Source: JBEPVZ01 sp041690695 (GTDB lineage Bacteria > Patescibacteriota > Microgenomatia > Daviesbacterales > UBA10151). Taken from it: 64,000 nucleotides of DNA. The DNA is taken from contig JBEPVZ010000003.1 of NCBI GenBank assembly GCA_041690695.1, positions 21,893-85,892 on the forward strand, read 5' to 3'. The notes beneath the pieces are model-generated. The model was not told the origin of the DNA. It did not search any database and worked only from the letters and a program-made list of their open reading frames with translations. The translations under genes and the position numbers were made by a program. Of the stretch, positions 54,933 through 62,804 are shown one piece after another; positions within the stretch are counted from its first letter, which is position 1; every line of letters begins with the position of its first letter.

Positions 54933-55181
54933 TTATTTTGACTCTGAGGAATGATTAATTAAAGATGCAAATGCTTGAAAAACTTTGGGATCCTCAATTC
55001 GAGCTACAATCGGAAGTCGAGTTCTTCCATCGTGTGGTAGACCAAAAATTACTCGACCATCGGCAAGATTAACCGGACGTCCAACCACAGGAATAGTTCT
55101 CTGGCTACTACCTTCAGCCAAAGTAACGTGTGATGCACCTTGCTCGCCATATTCTATATTAGTAACAATTTCTATTGCCAT
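54933..55181 (-). CDS. Small protein of unknown function with a structured leader
   Basis: 82 aa, MAIEIVTNIEYGEQGASHV, then RTIPVVGRPVNLADGRVIFGL and RTRLPIVARIEDPKVFQAFASL. No motif recognised; compact and probably soluble. An SD-like GGGAG (55187-55191) precedes the ATG. It has its own promoter (55244-55271) and a terminator-like hairpin in the leader. The antisense frame over the same region is rejected because the promoter and SD support this strand. Confidence 0.65.
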   Translation of the reverse strand: MAIEIVTNIEYGEQGASHVTLAEGSSQRTIPVVGRPVNLADGRVIFGLPHDGRTRLPIVARIEDPKVFQAFASLINHSSESK

Positions 55182-55192
55182 AAAAAACTCCC

Positions 55193-55217
55193 AAAAAAAA
55201 TACCCCCTTTGGGATAT
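55193..55217 (-). terminator. Intrinsic-terminator-like hairpin in a short mRNA leader
   Basis: On the minus strand ATATCCC, loop AAAG and GGGGTAT pair over 7 bp (one G-T pair), followed by eight T. It ends 11 nt before the ATG at 55181. A competing pairing TCCCAAA with TTTGGGA would bury the SD, so it could act as an attenuator. Confidence 0.65.
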
Positions 55218-55243
55218 GCCTTTTGTTTATTTAACTAAAGACT

Positions 55244-55271
55244 AGTATATCACATCTTTATGATTTGTCAA
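55244..55271 (-). promoter_or_regulatory. Near-consensus promoter driving the 82-aa gene
   Basis: Minus strand TTGACA (55271-55266), a 16-nt spacer and TATACT (55249-55244). The -35 box lies inside the last codons of the citryl-CoA-lyase-like gene. Confidence 0.7.
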
Positions 55272-55950
55272 AATTTAGCTTTGAGCTATTTAGATACTGC
55301 CCAATTAACCCCGGCATTCTGGCGATCATAAAGACCGCTTTACCAAGCTCCGGTTTGAAGCCAAATGTACAAAAAGCCACTGCAATCGCCCCATCGACGT
55401 TTAAAGGCAATTTGCGGCCTTTTTGAGCCTCCAGCTCATGTTCTATAGCCCTAGCCAGTTTGATATAGTCTAGGCCTAAGTCATACTGCTGCAACTTAGT
55501 AATTATTAACTCAGCTCTAGGATCAACTTGATAAATTCGGTGCCCAAAGCCGCCTATGATTCGCTGCTCAGCTAAGTATTCCTCAATTAAGGACTTGATG
55601 CCTGCCTCATCTAAATCATCTTCATGAATTTTATATAAAAACTTCATGCCGGGTTCAGCCGCCCCGCCATGCTTATCACCAATCTGTAAAATCCCAGCCG
55701 CGACAGCTTCAGACATTGATTTACCTTCCTCTGCAGCTTGAATAACCTGAAGAGCTGAGGGGGTTTCAGGGCCGTGATCAATCGACAGATTTAAAATCAG
55801 CTCAAATATGGCTTTTTCAGCTTCAGTTGGAGCCCGTTCAGTTAATAACTCAAACGTCAGCTCAACAAAACCCTTCGACGGAGCCACCTCAAGATGAGGC
55901 TCTACTCCAAAATAAGCAGTATCGTTTTTATGTGTAATTGTTTTAGCCAT
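55258..55950 (-). CDS. Citryl-CoA lyase-like (short citrate synthase family) subunit
   Basis: 230 aa, the size of the C-terminal lyase domain of ATP-citrate lyase, not of full citrate synthase (about 400). Catalytic signatures: IGDKHGGAAEPGMKF, GFGHRIYQVDPRA (His for substrate) and LPLNVDGAIAVAF (Asp). Expected to split citryl-CoA into acetyl-CoA and oxaloacetate. It begins at the last base of the upstream ligase alpha-subunit gene, so the three genes are one operon. Confidence 0.82.
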   Translation of the reverse strand: MAKTITHKNDTAYFGVEPHLEVAPSKGFVELTFELLTERAPTEAEKAIFELILNLSIDHGPETPSALQVIQAAEEGKSMSEAVAAGILQIGDKHGGAAEPGMKFLYKIHEDDLDEAGIKSLIEEYLAEQRIIGGFGHRIYQVDPRAELIITKLQQYDLGLDYIKLARAIEHELEAQKGRKLPLNVDGAIAVAFCTFGFKPELGKAVFMIARMPGLIGQYLNSSKLNFDKS

Positions 55951-56843
55951 TAAATTACTTCCTTGACCAAATCTGAAATATCATCAAACTCTTCTGCGAC
56001 CAGAACTCCAGCGTCACGGAGAACCAGGCGTTTGTAGTCTGGCTTGCCCCGCTCTCCTTCAATAATCGCTCCGGCATGTCCAAATTGAACCTCAGATGGC
56101 AGTTTTAATGTAAACTCCCCACCAATAAAAGCCACGATTGGTTTCTTTATCTTACCGCTTTTAACATATTCTGCCACCCTCTCCTCATAAGTCCCGCCCA
56201 GCTCTCCAAAGATAACTGAGGCTTTAGTAATAGGATCATCTTCAAGCTCGAGTAAAAAATCCACAAAATCAGTCCCAATAATCCGATCGCCACCAATCCC
56301 AACTGCCCATGACACGCCTAAACCGTGTGACTTAAGGTGTAGACTCGTTTCCTGAGTCATTCCCCCTGATTTTGAGACCACTGCCACCTGGCCAGCCACG
56401 AATGAGCGCTCCGGTTGGCTACCACCAATCGAGCCGATCTTAATCTTTTTTTCGGGACAAATAATGCCGACCGAGCTTGGACCAATAATACTGGCTTGAT
56501 ATTTTTGGGCTAAGGCATAAATTTCGGCCCCATCTTTAGCGGGAACTTTCTCGGGTAAAATAAGGACCCATTTTAAGCCCGCTTCTAAAGCCTCCAGAGC
56601 TGCGGCTTTGGCATAAAGGGGTGGGACATAAATAACTGAGCCATCAATCGGACCAACCATCTCGACCGCTTCCTTAACAGTATTAAAAATAGGCAGACCA
56701 TTAAGTTCTTGGCCCCCTTTTTTGGGAGTTACCCCAGCCACGATTTGAGTGCCATAATCAAGCATCCAAGGCAGCTCAGTTGAACCTTGAAAGCCGGTAA
56801 TACCTTGACCAATAATTCGTGCTCCAGCTTTAAGCAGCAACAT
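55950..56843 (-). CDS. Succinyl/citryl-CoA synthetase-type alpha subunit
   Basis: 297 aa from ATG at 56843 (MLLLKAGARIIGQGITG), the family N terminus, with AAAGG upstream; an ATG at 56867 would add an unusual basic leader. CoA-binding fold with GVTPKKGGQ, GPSSVGIICP, VAVVSKSGGMTQE and the phospho-His motif QFGHAGAI (about residue 253). CoA-ligase chemistry on a dicarboxylate or citrate. Sits between the ATP-grasp subunit and the lyase-like subunit, in the order of the domains in ATP-citrate lyase. Confidence 0.85.
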   Translation of the reverse strand: MLLLKAGARIIGQGITGFQGSTELPWMLDYGTQIVAGVTPKKGGQELNGLPIFNTVKEAVEMVGPIDGSVIYVPPLYAKAAALEALEAGLKWVLILPEKVPAKDGAEIYALAQKYQASIIGPSSVGIICPEKKIKIGSIGGSQPERSFVAGQVAVVSKSGGMTQETSLHLKSHGLGVSWAVGIGGDRIIGTDFVDFLLELEDDPITKASVIFGELGGTYEERVAEYVKSGKIKKPIVAFIGGEFTLKLPSEVQFGHAGAIIEGERGKPDYKRLVLRDAGVLVAEEFDDISDLVKEVI

Positions 56844-58032
56844 CTGTTTGACCTTTCTTTTGAGCATACTTCTGGGCTAAATCAGCCATAATTTTGGCTG
56901 ATTCAGTAATTGAAATTTCGGTGCCATATAAATGAAGATCAAAGTCCTTGACCTCTTTTAACATCTTAAAGGCCTCATCATCCCGCGGCCCGGCTCGTCT
57001 AATTACAATTGGAAAATCAAATTTAGTCTTCAGCTCCGTCTGAGCATTACGTAGCCCTTCCATAAATCCGGATAAAGTTTCATAAATATCAGTTAAATTG
57101 GCAATTGCTCCAACTACCCAAAGTCCGTTAATCCCAGGTTTTGATAAAACAATCTTAGTTAATTTTTCGACTTTCTCTTTAGGAGGATTGCCTGAGTATT
57201 CGGTGTAGTCGGCTGGATGACCCCCAACTTTAATCAAAGCATCAAGGGCGGTTAGTGACCCACCACCACCTGAGGTTAAAACTGCAATATCTCCATCTAA
57301 ATCAAAATAGGTTGAACCAGCCGTCCCCCTATAATCACCCTCATCAATCTTTTTAGCAGCAATCTCATGGTCAGTTGGATTATGGCCTGGAACTGATCTA
57401 GGAGGATATTTCCATTCTGGATGTCGACCCAAGGCTCCCTCATCTAATTTGACCTTGGCATCAAGAGCCATAAAATTATTATCAGAAGTTTTTACTAAAG
57501 GATTAACCTCCAGCAAAATACAATCTTGATCTAAAAACAAATTAACCAGTTTTTTGAGAACTTCGAGCGGAATATCGGTTTTGACCTCAGAAAGTGATTT
57601 ATCTAAATTTAGTAGATCGACTGTGAAAGTCTTAACTCCCCGATCCTCAATCCCCGTTCCACCTTGGCTGGATAAATTGATAACCGGACTGCGAGTATCC
57701 GTATCGTAACTAATCGAGATGTAATACTCTTTTTCAAATTCGATTAATTCTTCAACCAAAACCTGATTAACTTTTTCTCCATTTATTGTTTTTTCAAATA
57801 GATTTTGAATTTGTTTATTACTTGTTTCCCGAAGGGACCTTTGGTCTAGGTTATTGGTTATTTTGACTATTCCCCCTGCCTCCGCCCGTTTACCTGATAA
57901 AACTTGAGCTTTCAGAACAAATGGTGAAGTTAAATTGAGAGATTGATCTGGATCAGTTAGAAGCTGGGATTTGGGGACGGCCAAGCCAGCCTGGGATAAA
58001 AGTTGTTTACCTTCAAATTCGTAAAGAATCAT
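56830..58032 (-). CDS. Succinyl/citryl-CoA synthetase-type beta subunit (ATP-grasp)
   Basis: 400 aa. N terminus ILYEFEGKQLLSQAGLAVPKSQ, VLKAQVLSGKRAEAGG, VEELIEFEKEYYISISYD, LLEVNPLV, ALDAKVKLDEGA, then the ligase domain with LTSGGGGSLTALDALIKVGG and NPPKEKVEKL. Activates the acid with ATP through the alpha-subunit phospho-His. The start codon at 58032 is only 3 nt from the 3' end of a tRNA, leaving no room for an SD outside the tRNA. Overlaps the alpha gene by 14 nt. Confidence 0.87.
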   Translation of the reverse strand: MILYEFEGKQLLSQAGLAVPKSQLLTDPDQSLNLTSPFVLKAQVLSGKRAEAGGIVKITNNLDQRSLRETSNKQIQNLFEKTINGEKVNQVLVEELIEFEKEYYISISYDTDTRSPVINLSSQGGTGIEDRGVKTFTVDLLNLDKSLSEVKTDIPLEVLKKLVNLFLDQDCILLEVNPLVKTSDNNFMALDAKVKLDEGALGRHPEWKYPPRSVPGHNPTDHEIAAKKIDEGDYRGTAGSTYFDLDGDIAVLTSGGGGSLTALDALIKVGGHPADYTEYSGNPPKEKVEKLTKIVLSKPGINGLWVVGAIANLTDIYETLSGFMEGLRNAQTELKTKFDFPIVIRRAGPRDDEAFKMLKEVKDFDLHLYGTEISITESAKIMADLAQKYAQKKGQTDVAA

Positions 58033-58035
58033 AAG

Positions 58036-58107
58036 TAGCAGGGGTGGGGCTTGAACCCACGACCGCAGCGTTATGAGTGCTGTGCTCTACCACTGAGCTA
58101 CCCTGCC
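58036..58107 (-). tRNA. tRNA with CAU anticodon (elongator Met, or Ile2)
   Basis: Cloverleaf on the minus strand: acceptor GGCAGGG with CCCTGCT (G-U at pair 1-72), TA, D arm GCTC-AGTGGTA-GAGC, anticodon arm CAGCA-CTCATAA-CGCTG with CAT (A-C mismatch at 31-39), variable loop CGGTC, T arm GTGGG-TTCAAGC-CCCAC. The anticodon stem lacks the initiator GGG/CCC pairs, so it is not fMet. CCA is not encoded. An extended -10 (TGTTAAAAT) lies upstream. Confidence 0.9.
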
Positions 58108-58131
58108 TAATACAGGGAATTTTAACACAAT

Positions 58132-58257
58132 CTACTCACAACAAGGGTCTTTATAACCACAATTTTTACAGATCGCGTCAACGGAGCCTGACAAGACCCC
58201 AATTAGCTGACCGCAGTTGGGACAGACCTGAGCATTATTTAGCTTTAAGTTTGGCAA
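58132..58257 (-). CDS. Tiny double zinc-ribbon protein
   Basis: 41 aa from a TTG start inside the end of the next gene upstream (overlap 23 nt). The sequence has CPNCGQ, then a linker, then CKNCGYKDPCCE: two CxxC knuckles and a terminal CC. The regular Cys pairs and in-frame stop make a real gene likely, though the start codon is a weak choice. Possibly binds zinc as a small rubredoxin or ribbon-like adaptor; function unknown. Confidence 0.5.
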   Translation of the reverse strand: MPNLKLNNAQVCPNCGQLIGVLSGSVDAICKNCGYKDPCCE

Positions 58258-58432
58258 TCTTTTTATCAAGCTCTGCTGGGGTAATCTTTTCAATAGCCTC
58301 CTTCATATTAGCCAAAGTTTCTTTGCCATCCATATCTGAAGCAATCGCGGCTTTAGCTAAATCAGTTAAAATAATATTATCATCGTTGCCCATGGTATCG
58401 TCCCAAACTTGGCAACCACAGTTTAAACACAT
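58235..58432 (-). CDS. Small CLNCGC-motif protein
   Basis: 65 aa from ATG at 58432 (MCLNCGCQVWDDTMGNDDNI). A GTG at 58444 is also in frame but lies within the near-perfect SD AAAGGAGGTGA (58441-58451), so the ATG is preferred. The N-terminal CxxCxC cluster with acidic residues may bind metal; the C-terminal part is helical (TPAELDKKIAKLKAK). This is one of the few genes here with a strong SD. Confidence 0.7.
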   Translation of the reverse strand: MCLNCGCQVWDDTMGNDDNIILTDLAKAAIASDMDGKETLANMKEAIEKITPAELDKKIAKLKAK

Positions 58433-58475
58433 TGTTCTCGTCACCTCCTTTGAAAACTTACTTAAACATTATAGC

Positions 58476-58504
58476 TTGACAGATCAATGACTAAAGAGTA
58501 ATTT
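58476..58504 (+). promoter_or_regulatory. Promoter of the cupredoxin gene
   Basis: TTGACA (58476-58481), a 17-nt spacer and TAATTT (58499-58504); the ATG at 58514 is 9 nt downstream. Confidence 0.7.
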
Positions 58505-58513
58505 GAATTCTAG

Positions 58514-58981
58514 ATGTCAAAGACTACTACCACCGCTTTAATTGCTGGGATTGCTATAATTTTTGTTTTAGTTGTCGGGTTAGGCTTAATGAAAGCCAAC
58601 AAGACCACTCAAACACCCAATGCTTCGCCTTCGACTGAAGTTATGACTGAGTCAGCCTCTCCAAGCTCCTCAGATGCTTCAATGTCAGGATCACCTAGTG
58701 ATGCTATGGCTCAAAACACAGTTACAATCTCAGCCAATGGTTTCTCTCCTCAAACCATCACAATCAAAGCTGGCGACACCGTTACCTGGGTGAACAGTGA
58801 TCAAGCTCTTCATCAAGTTAACTCCGATCCTCATCCAACTCATACTGCTTATCCGCCGCTGAATACCGTGGCTCAAATTCCGGCCGGCCAACAGAAATCT
58901 TTAACTTTTCCAACTGCTGGAAAATATGGCTATCATGATCATTTAGATCCATCTCTTCGTGGAACTGTGGTTGTAGAATAA
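58514..58981 (+). CDS. Membrane-anchored cupredoxin-like protein
   Basis: 155 aa. TM anchor about 8-26, Ser/Thr/Pro linker about 30-65, cupredoxin domain 68-155: VTISANGFSPQTITIKAGDTVTW, H100 (ALHQVNSDPHPTH), then YGYHDHLDPSLRGTVVVE with H141 and H143. In blue copper proteins this last loop holds Cys, His and Met; here Cys is His-Asp and Met is Leu. Copper, if bound, would be type-2-like. Paralogous to the partial protein at 1-788. Extracytoplasmic. Confidence 0.85.
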   Translation: MSKTTTTALIAGIAIIFVLVVGLGLMKANKTTQTPNASPSTEVMTESASPSSSDASMSGSPSDAMAQNTVTISANGFSPQTITIKAGDTVTWVNSDQALHQVNSDPHPTHTAYPPLNTVAQIPAGQQKSLTFPTAGKYGYHDHLDPSLRGTVVVE

Positions 58982-58994
58982 TCCTCTTTTAAAC

Positions 58995-60470
58995 TTAAGC
59001 TGCTTTACCAATCTCAAGATAGACCTTATCTGGTACCTTTAACTGAGTTCCATCAACACCTGGGATAATTTGATTCAAAGATCGGCCAGGGACCCCCCAT
59101 TCAGGAACGGCAAAGCCATTAATTTTACAGAACTGTTCGGTCGCGATTTTAATCTGGTGATCGGTTACATGCTGACCTGGGTTAGCTTGTTGTAATAAAT
59201 GTTGCATTAAACTCCAAGGACTTGAACCTTCAGGCAAGTAGACCGGTCCTGTCGGCACCAGATGAATTGCTGGTGCTGAGTGTTCAACCGGAGCTGGCAT
59301 TTCAAAAGCTGGGTGATGAGGAGGCAGACCAGCTCTTTCGAGGGTCAGATGAGCGATATGAGTTCTAGTTAGATTATTCTGGGAGTTGAACTTGATACTT
59401 TCGATTCTATTAGCCAAAGCTGATGCGTTATGTGCAACAGCAGTCGCATTCTGATGAACTAACCGAGCAGTTTCAAGATTATCGGAGTGTGGTTGGAGTG
59501 ACTCAGCCAGACCTTCTTGATGAGCCAATCGGATACTTTCGCCCACACTTGAGTGAGACTCGAATGCTATTTGAACCGGCCTAGGAGCTTCATTTTGAGA
59601 TAGCGATTTTAAGCTTTCTGAAACAGGACGAACTGCTTCGTGTTGGATCATCGGCTGATATCGCGACATTGAATAGTCCTCAGCTCGAACATGACCAGCT
59701 GGCATAACTGCGAGATGTTGAGGTACAACATCATGGACTACATTCGGATGCACACTAAACCGATTATGAGTTGCAAGATAATGCACTTTATTACCGATAT
59801 CTCGTCCTAGAGAATCTTTAAATTCACCCACCATACCAAAAGCGTGTCCATAAATAGCTCCTGCCCTTCCGAAGAAATCGCGCGTATTTTCCCAAGCACT
59901 ATTTAAAGCTGGGCCAACTGAGGGAGCCATGACCGATTGAGCTAACTCAGCACCAATAAATCCCCCACCCACGCCGCGCAGAGCCGCGGTCGCAATTTTA
60001 AATTTATTAACTTCCGGAAGAAGTTGGAATTTTTCTTTTAAACTGGCTTTTCGACCAAAATGATCTAAGGCTTCGGCTTTGATCTGACGAGCAGTTTCAA
60101 GATAAGCGCCAACTACTCCTCCACTCATTGCTGAAATCGCTTCAGCATTCTCCAAACCAACAAAATGAGAGGCTGCAGCTTTAATAGCGAATCTGGTGGT
60201 CGCTCCAACGGCCATGTTCCGACCAGTTTCAATAGCAAATCGCTTCAAGCCATCTCGAGTTAAGTGAGGCATGATTTTTTCCTGAGCTAAGTCACCAATA
60301 TAGCGAGTATTTAACTCAGCCTTAACTAGTAAAGTGTCTCTAAGGCTGGCTGCATAACTGAAGGCTCTTTGGTCGAAACGGAGAGACTCTGGCGCAGGCG
60401 GAACTTGACCGCCGTTGCGTTCCAACTCTTTGACTCTTAGCAATAAATCTTCTGAAACTTCGACTCTCAT
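58995..60470 (-). CDS. Large protein of unknown function with Gly-rich hydrophobic core and LysM-like end
   Basis: 491 aa. Residues about 75-215 are Ala/Gly-rich hydrophobic helices (AMSGGVVGAYLE, RGVGGGFIGAELAQSVMAPSVG), like glycine-zipper membrane segments. The middle (about 240-390) is His-rich and low in structure. The end (about 410-491; GSSPWSLMQHLLQQANPG to LKVPDKVYLEIGKA) looks like a LysM-type domain and resembles the end of the protein at 62805-64000. No enzymatic motif. TATAAT lies 13 nt before the start. Divergent from the 654-aa gene. Confidence 0.7.
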   Translation of the reverse strand: MRVEVSEDLLLRVKELERNGGQVPPAPESLRFDQRAFSYAASLRDTLLVKAELNTRYIGDLAQEKIMPHLTRDGLKRFAIETGRNMAVGATTRFAIKAAASHFVGLENAEAISAMSGGVVGAYLETARQIKAEALDHFGRKASLKEKFQLLPEVNKFKIATAALRGVGGGFIGAELAQSVMAPSVGPALNSAWENTRDFFGRAGAIYGHAFGMVGEFKDSLGRDIGNKVHYLATHNRFSVHPNVVHDVVPQHLAVMPAGHVRAEDYSMSRYQPMIQHEAVRPVSESLKSLSQNEAPRPVQIAFESHSSVGESIRLAHQEGLAESLQPHSDNLETARLVHQNATAVAHNASALANRIESIKFNSQNNLTRTHIAHLTLERAGLPPHHPAFEMPAPVEHSAPAIHLVPTGPVYLPEGSSPWSLMQHLLQQANPGQHVTDHQIKIATEQFCKINGFAVPEWGVPGRSLNQIIPGVDGTQLKVPDKVYLEIGKAA

Positions 60471-60532
60471 AACTATGAGCTGGATTATACCTGAAATTGA
60501 TTATTTTGGGAAATAAGACGATAATACGCCCC

Positions 60533-62497
60533 ATGATTGAAAGTCAAAAGATTGAGGTCAGGGTAAATCCCGAAACTACAAATGAACAGTTAGCTCGGCT
60601 GACCCGACAGGTTGTCTCGAATTGGAGTCAAGGTCTAAAAAGAGATGATCAGACCGATTATCCAAGCTTGGTTGGAGACCTTCAGGCAGTTCATGCTATT
60701 CATAAAGCTAATCTAGACCTAGTTGATTGGGATACGTTTGCAGCAATGGCTTACCGTCCAGATATTGGACCAAAGTTCCCAGAAGTTGCTAGCCAGGTAA
60801 TTCAAAAACTCCCCGCTTCTAACCAAATGCCAACTGCCCTAGGACTATTTGGGATGGGCCAAGAGTTAAGCTTTGGAACGGATCCGATTGAGAAAGTCAT
60901 TGGCGAATTACTTACGAACAAGGGTGAAGATCACACTTCAGGTTTTGTGAAAAAGTTTTGGAGACAAATTGAACAAGCTCGTACTCAAGGTAATACCAAC
61001 TCTGTTGAGGATTTTTTGGCACTGGGCCGAAGAGTTGGTTATTTAACAGAGCAGGATTATATTCATTATCGGAACAGTTACATTGATAAACAGGTGCGGA
61101 CCTCTGAAAGTTCTATTGATTCAACCTCTTCTGAGGTTAACCTTTGGACTAAACTACCTGACATTCATCAGCCTCACCCAGAGCTCGGAGTCATTTTACA
61201 CGCTACAACCGCTGGACCTCTCGATGGAAAACTGTCTAACTGGACTTTAGGCAATTTAACCACTGTGGCAATGGTTTATGGCCGAAATCACTTTTTAGGC
61301 ATTGCTGTTGCCATAGATGTTGCCAATTTTTTAAAACAGACTCCTGATCCAACACCCGACCAGTTAAAACAAGCTATCGAAAGAACCAGAAAAGGACCAG
61401 AAACGGGTTTAATTAAAGTCGTAAACGAAGGTGGAATTCGAGCCGCTTTGGTAGCTCGAACTAATCGCTCTCGATTATGTTTAATTAACAGCCAAGGTCA
61501 AATTGTGGACGTACCTGAGCCGGAATGCCAGGAAACAGATCCAACTTCAACACCAGTTCGGAATATTATCCAAAAAGTGATCCTTCATGAAGGAGATCAA
61601 TTGATTCTAGCTTCGGAAAGTATTCCAGCGAGTCTGCTGAATCTTTTTCCCAGACAACTTCAGAATTCTAAAACCCAGGATTCGGGGTTAACTCTTAAGC
61701 GTTTTATAGACCAGCAAGGTCATGAGAGTTATGGCCTTTTGGTAGTTGATACTAAATCAGCCCCAACGCTCGAAATAGCTTTAGTCGGTAATCCCACCAA
61801 AAGCTACCCGATATTGGCTAGTCAGCCCGTGAATGAGGCTGATCTGGAGGATTTCAAGCAACAAGCTACAGACCAAATTAGACAAGCTGAACTGGTAGCA
61901 ACCGAAGTTGAAACGGTCGAACCAGAAGTTGTACTAGCTCATAAGTCCCTTCAAGTTGAATCGGCAACTGAAATTGCTCAAGCAGAAAATGAACTCAAAG
62001 TGTTATTAACGGCCATAGAACAATCACTCGAGAAGTTTAAAAGTCTGGTTAAGACCGTCACTCCAAATAGCCACGGACTCGACTATCAGGCAGCAATGGT
62101 CTTAAATAGTAAATTCGCTCGAATAGCTAAAAATCGGCCAGATGAATACTCGGCCCTGCGCCAGGCTTTAGAAATAAATGCCGGTCGGGCAGTTTTTCAC
62201 CATACTACTTTTGCTCGTTACGGTTTTCAAAACTCCCAACAATCGATGGTCGAAAATCTGGTTGATGTAGTGACTCAAATAGCGATGTTGGCACCAGATT
62301 CGGAAGAGTTGTTAGCATTCCCCCAACTTTTGGCTCATACTCCTGGAACTCAATCAGCGGTCGAAAAATATATTGATGAAGACCCCAGACTTAAAACGAA
62401 AAAAGAGCAGCTCGAAAAGATACTAAACTATAACCAACCGTTAAATGAAGAAATGATTACTCCGGAGTCTCAGCCGGACCCTCAATCTGTCCAGTAG
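60533..62497 (+). CDS. Protein of unknown function with a PP2C-like region
   Basis: 654 aa from ATG at 60533; GATAAT lies 7 nt upstream, and the frame's earlier start at 60497 is unlikely. The middle (about 210-440) has strands that recall PP2C phosphatases: NLTTVAMVYGRNHFLGIAVA, IRAALVARTNRSRLCLINSQG and VILHEGDQLILASESIP. The metal-binding Asp residues are not evident, so any phosphatase function is doubtful. The C-terminal third is helical (EIAQAENELKVLLTAIEQSLEKFKSLV). Probably cytosolic. Convergent with the 114-aa gene, overlapping by 41 bp. Confidence 0.7.
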   Translation: MIESQKIEVRVNPETTNEQLARLTRQVVSNWSQGLKRDDQTDYPSLVGDLQAVHAIHKANLDLVDWDTFAAMAYRPDIGPKFPEVASQVIQKLPASNQMPTALGLFGMGQELSFGTDPIEKVIGELLTNKGEDHTSGFVKKFWRQIEQARTQGNTNSVEDFLALGRRVGYLTEQDYIHYRNSYIDKQVRTSESSIDSTSSEVNLWTKLPDIHQPHPELGVILHATTAGPLDGKLSNWTLGNLTTVAMVYGRNHFLGIAVAIDVANFLKQTPDPTPDQLKQAIERTRKGPETGLIKVVNEGGIRAALVARTNRSRLCLINSQGQIVDVPEPECQETDPTSTPVRNIIQKVILHEGDQLILASESIPASLLNLFPRQLQNSKTQDSGLTLKRFIDQQGHESYGLLVVDTKSAPTLEIALVGNPTKSYPILASQPVNEADLEDFKQQATDQIRQAELVATEVETVEPEVVLAHKSLQVESATEIAQAENELKVLLTAIEQSLEKFKSLVKTVTPNSHGLDYQAAMVLNSKFARIAKNRPDEYSALRQALEINAGRAVFHHTTFARYGFQNSQQSMVENLVDVVTQIAMLAPDSEELLAFPQLLAHTPGTQSAVEKYIDEDPRLKTKKEQLEKILNYNQPLNEEMITPESQPDPQSVQ

Positions 62498-62801
62498 TTT
62501 TAATCTGATTAACTAGTTCATTCAATCTATTTTCAACCATGGTCGAGAAATCTGGGATTTCGGAAGCTAACTCTTCAATCATTGGTTCCATGTCTGGACT
62601 ATCAACCGCAACTGACTCAAGTCGAGTTAATTGTTCATCATTTAATTGATCAATTAATAAGTTAATAATGGCTGTACTTAAGGCTTCTTCAATTTGCTCA
62701 CGCGCCTGTTGACGCTCTTCTTCTCCAAGACTCGCAAAAGCTGGGGCGCTTAAACAATCATTAATTAAACTATCTAAATATTGGTCAAGTTTTTCGTCCA
62801 T
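62457..62801 (-). CDS. Small acidic helical protein (DUF5663-like)
   Basis: 114 aa, acidic and all helical: MDEKLDQYLDSLINDCLSAP, LGEEERQQAREQIEEALSTAI, MVENRLNELVNQIKTTG. The composition and pattern recall DUF5663 proteins, frequent in CPR and without known function. Its start lies 3 nt downstream of the stop of the large repeat protein, so the two share an operon. Confidence 0.6.
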   Translation of the reverse strand: MDEKLDQYLDSLINDCLSAPAFASLGEEERQQAREQIEEALSTAIINLLIDQLNDEQLTRLESVAVDSPDMEPMIEELASEIPDFSTMVENRLNELVNQIKTTGQIEGPAETPE

Positions 62802-62804
62802 AAA

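Noticed and set aside
54985..55245. 86-codon frame on the plus strand over the 82-aa gene
   Set aside because: The minus strand has a consensus promoter, an SD and an ATG; the plus frame has none and crosses the terminator hairpin.
58036..58107. Initiator tRNA-fMet
   Set aside because: The anticodon stem lacks the three G-C pairs typical of initiators and the 1-72 pair is G-U, not a C-A mismatch.
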